Made by a program: the position numbers and the translations under genes. From Aquila chrysaetos chrysaetos (taxonomy: Eukaryota > Chordata > Aves > Accipitriformes > Accipitridae): a DNA stretch of 64,000 bases. The DNA lies in assembly GCF_900496995.4 (NCBI RefSeq), contig NC_044006.1, positions 30,627,120 through 30,691,119 on the forward strand, read 5' to 3'. This document shows, in pieces, positions 62,401 to 64,000 of this stretch. Position 1 is the stretch's first letter, and every line of letters starts with the position of its first letter. Under the pieces are notes generated by a model, which saw only the letters and a list, made by a program, of their open reading frames with translations, ran no database searches and was not told where the DNA came from.

Positions 62401-63272
62401 TTCATATTTCTCAAAAATAATTTTTCAAACAGTTTTGAGTAGGTTTCTAAGGTTTTAAATAACCAGACTTAAATTTATTTTTCTAATAAAATACTCAAGA
62501 AATCTTTTGTGAGATACTTTTTAATCTACTCTAGTATTAGAGTATTAAAGAGTAGACCTAGTCTACTCTAGTCTTTCTCTATCAGATGTGTTGCTTGACA
62601 AGAAGCATGAACAAAGCAGTCTAGATATTAGAGTTCACTAAACAATTTAGGACTTAAATAATGTTTCTCCATGCACATGGCACAGTATCAAAGCTTACAT
62701 CAAACATTCTCCAGACTCTGGAAGACTCTATATTATCTAAACAAAAATGAGTTTAGAATATTTGAATTGAGTCTTGTCTTCTGATTTTGAGCTTGGTTTT
62801 CTGTACCATACCCATAAAACCTCTATTCATTTTAGTTCTCCATAAAAGAACACATTTAAAAATAAGGTTAAAAGTCATATTTTCTATTCCAAATTATCCT
62901 AAATAGTATTGTAACTGGTTTTGACTGAAAATTAAAACTTGACATTTGGGTCCATTTAAATAATATTTAACATAAAGTGTGTTTGAATGCCAGGTTCGTC
63001 CAGCTCACCAAAAACTTATTTTTACTTCAAGGATGGAAGCAGCTGTAATTCATCCATCCTATTACCTAAAATTCCTTTTATACATGAGACATTTCTATTC
63101 CCATCCTAAGTACTTCACAACATATTAGAGAGCTAAAACATTTGTTAATAAGACAATTAGACAATGTTGCTCTTCAGAATTTATATTCTGTGGCTGCTTA
63201 TTTATTTACTGTACACTATTGATCTTCCAACCCTCTGTTTTGTTAATTTTTTTCTTCCAATAATCAATCCAG
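59443..63272 (+). other. J-C intron
   Basis: 3.8 kb of AT-rich sequence. It contains a (TA)/(CA) simple repeat at about 60290-60342 and a perfect 9-bp-arm hairpin at 62549-62569. No exon was recognised. Confidence 0.6.
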
Positions 63273-63566
63273 ACAAAGGAAATTCTCCACCGGCACACTC
63301 TGAAATCCTGCAGAAAAACCATGGAAATCAGACAACATATGTTTGCCTTATTGAGAAATTCTACCCAGAAGTTATTCGGGTGACATGGACCGATGAAGCA
63401 CATAAGGAGGTAACAGACAACGTAGTACAAGGAGACCCTTGGAAGGCCACAAAAGAGGGTAAATACTCAATCAGCAGCTGGTTAACTGTATCAGCGGCGA
63501 ACAAAGACAAGAACTATCACTGCAAATACGAGCATGAAAGCAAAGAGCATTCACTGCAAGCACAAG
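63273..63566 (+). CDS. TRGC: TRG constant region, Ig-domain exon (C exon 1)
   Basis: A 294-nt exon, 98 codons, phase 1 at both ends, with acceptor aatcaatccag and donor GTACAT. It starts (D/N)KGNSPPAHSEILQKNHGNQ. The C1-set Ig fold is evident: Cys at about residue 25 in TTYVCLIEKFYPEVIRVTW, Trp at 39, and the second Cys at 84 in DKNYHCKYEHESKEH. LIEKFYPE is the strand B-C signature shared by TCR and Ig constant domains. NQT at residue 19 is a potential N-glycosylation site. J segments ending in G give Asp at the junction; those ending in A give Asn. The connecting-peptide, transmembrane and cytoplasmic exons are not in the window, so TRGC is partial here. Confidence 0.95.
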
Positions 63567-64000
63567 GTACATACTACATGTTAAGAATTTTCATTCTACG
63601 TATTATTAGAGACCTCACTTTTTCTTTGCAATAAAATTATAGAAATAATGCTTTCTATTACTGTTCCTGAAAGCATCTCTGCTCCTTGGCACAACAATAG
63701 CTAAAATACACATTCGGAGAAACTACCACAGTTTCCCCACAAAAAGCAGCCCAGCCTGTGCTATGCTCCCCAAGTGAATGCCCATAGGTAAAGAGCGGTT
63801 CTTGAACCTCATGAGGTATAAACTAGCATAGCTCCAAAAGGGCTGCACTGAGCCGGGCTGGTTACTTTCCAGTCTACAGAAGTTTCTGAAAACAGTATTA
63901 CCTCTCTGATACCCATGGCTTACAGGTGTAAGTCCCTCTGACACCCCCTGACATTAGTCACAGCTATAAAAAACTAAGGAGTTAAAAACAAGGTTGCTGG
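63567..64000 (+). other. TRGC intron 1 (partial)
   Basis: Sequence after the C exon 1 donor. No second constant exon appears before the window ends. Confidence 0.65.

Noticed and set aside
1..64000. CRISPR arrays, tRNA or rRNA genes, bacterial operons, D segments
   Set aside because: Nothing of this kind was seen. TRG has no D segments, and I found no segment flanked by a 12-RSS and a 23-RSS.

Overview
The window looks like nuclear DNA of a bird. Two stretches match the avian CR1 retroposon family: a 3' end whose terminal bases include ATTCTATG, and a 1.2 kb piece of CR1 ORF2. All recognisable genes are on the + strand, are split by introns, and make one syntenic block. The 3' end of AMPH (amphiphysin) fills about 0.8-21 kb. 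The T-cell receptor gamma (TRG) locus fills about 28-64 kb. AMPH followed by TRG in the same orientation is also the human arrangement. I cannot name the species.

AMPH (0.8-21 kb): seven phase-0 exons are visible, 281 codons plus the stop. Five encode the alanine/glutamate-rich central linker and two encode the C-terminal SH3 domain. Two exons are very short (51 and 57 nt). A 3'UTR with a poly(A) signal follows, then about 7 kb with no gene that I can support.

TRG V cluster (27.9-50.5 kb): I number the V segments in window order; these are not official names. The 5' part holds decayed V pseudogenes (psi-V1 to psi-V4). From 37.5 kb come V5, V6, V7, a dead V (psi-V8), V9, V10 and V11. Each intact V has a 43-nt leader exon, a phase-1 splice, a V exon ending in YYC, and a 23-bp-spacer recombination signal (RSS). 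V5 is open but has Cys in place of the framework-2 Trp and a poor RSS nonamer. V6, V7, V9, V10 and V11 look functional. A CR1 copy lies between V9 and V10, and V10/V11 are a recent tandem duplicate.

J-C region (52.4-64 kb): five J segments, each with FGxGTKLxVS, a phase-1 donor and a 12-bp-spacer RSS of varying quality, precede the first constant-domain exon at 63.27 kb. The hinge, membrane and tail exons of TRGC lie beyond the window. RAG would join one V (23-RSS) to one J (12-RSS), and the V-J exon would be spliced to this C exon to make the gamma chain of gamma-delta T cells.

The observations most worth checking are: a Cys conserved 17 residues before the V-domain YYC Cys in all V segments but V9; the same TGG-to-TGC change in V5 and psi-V8; a nonsense codon shared by psi-V2 and psi-V3; and an AP-1/GGAA-like element about 90-100 bp upstream of the active V leaders.
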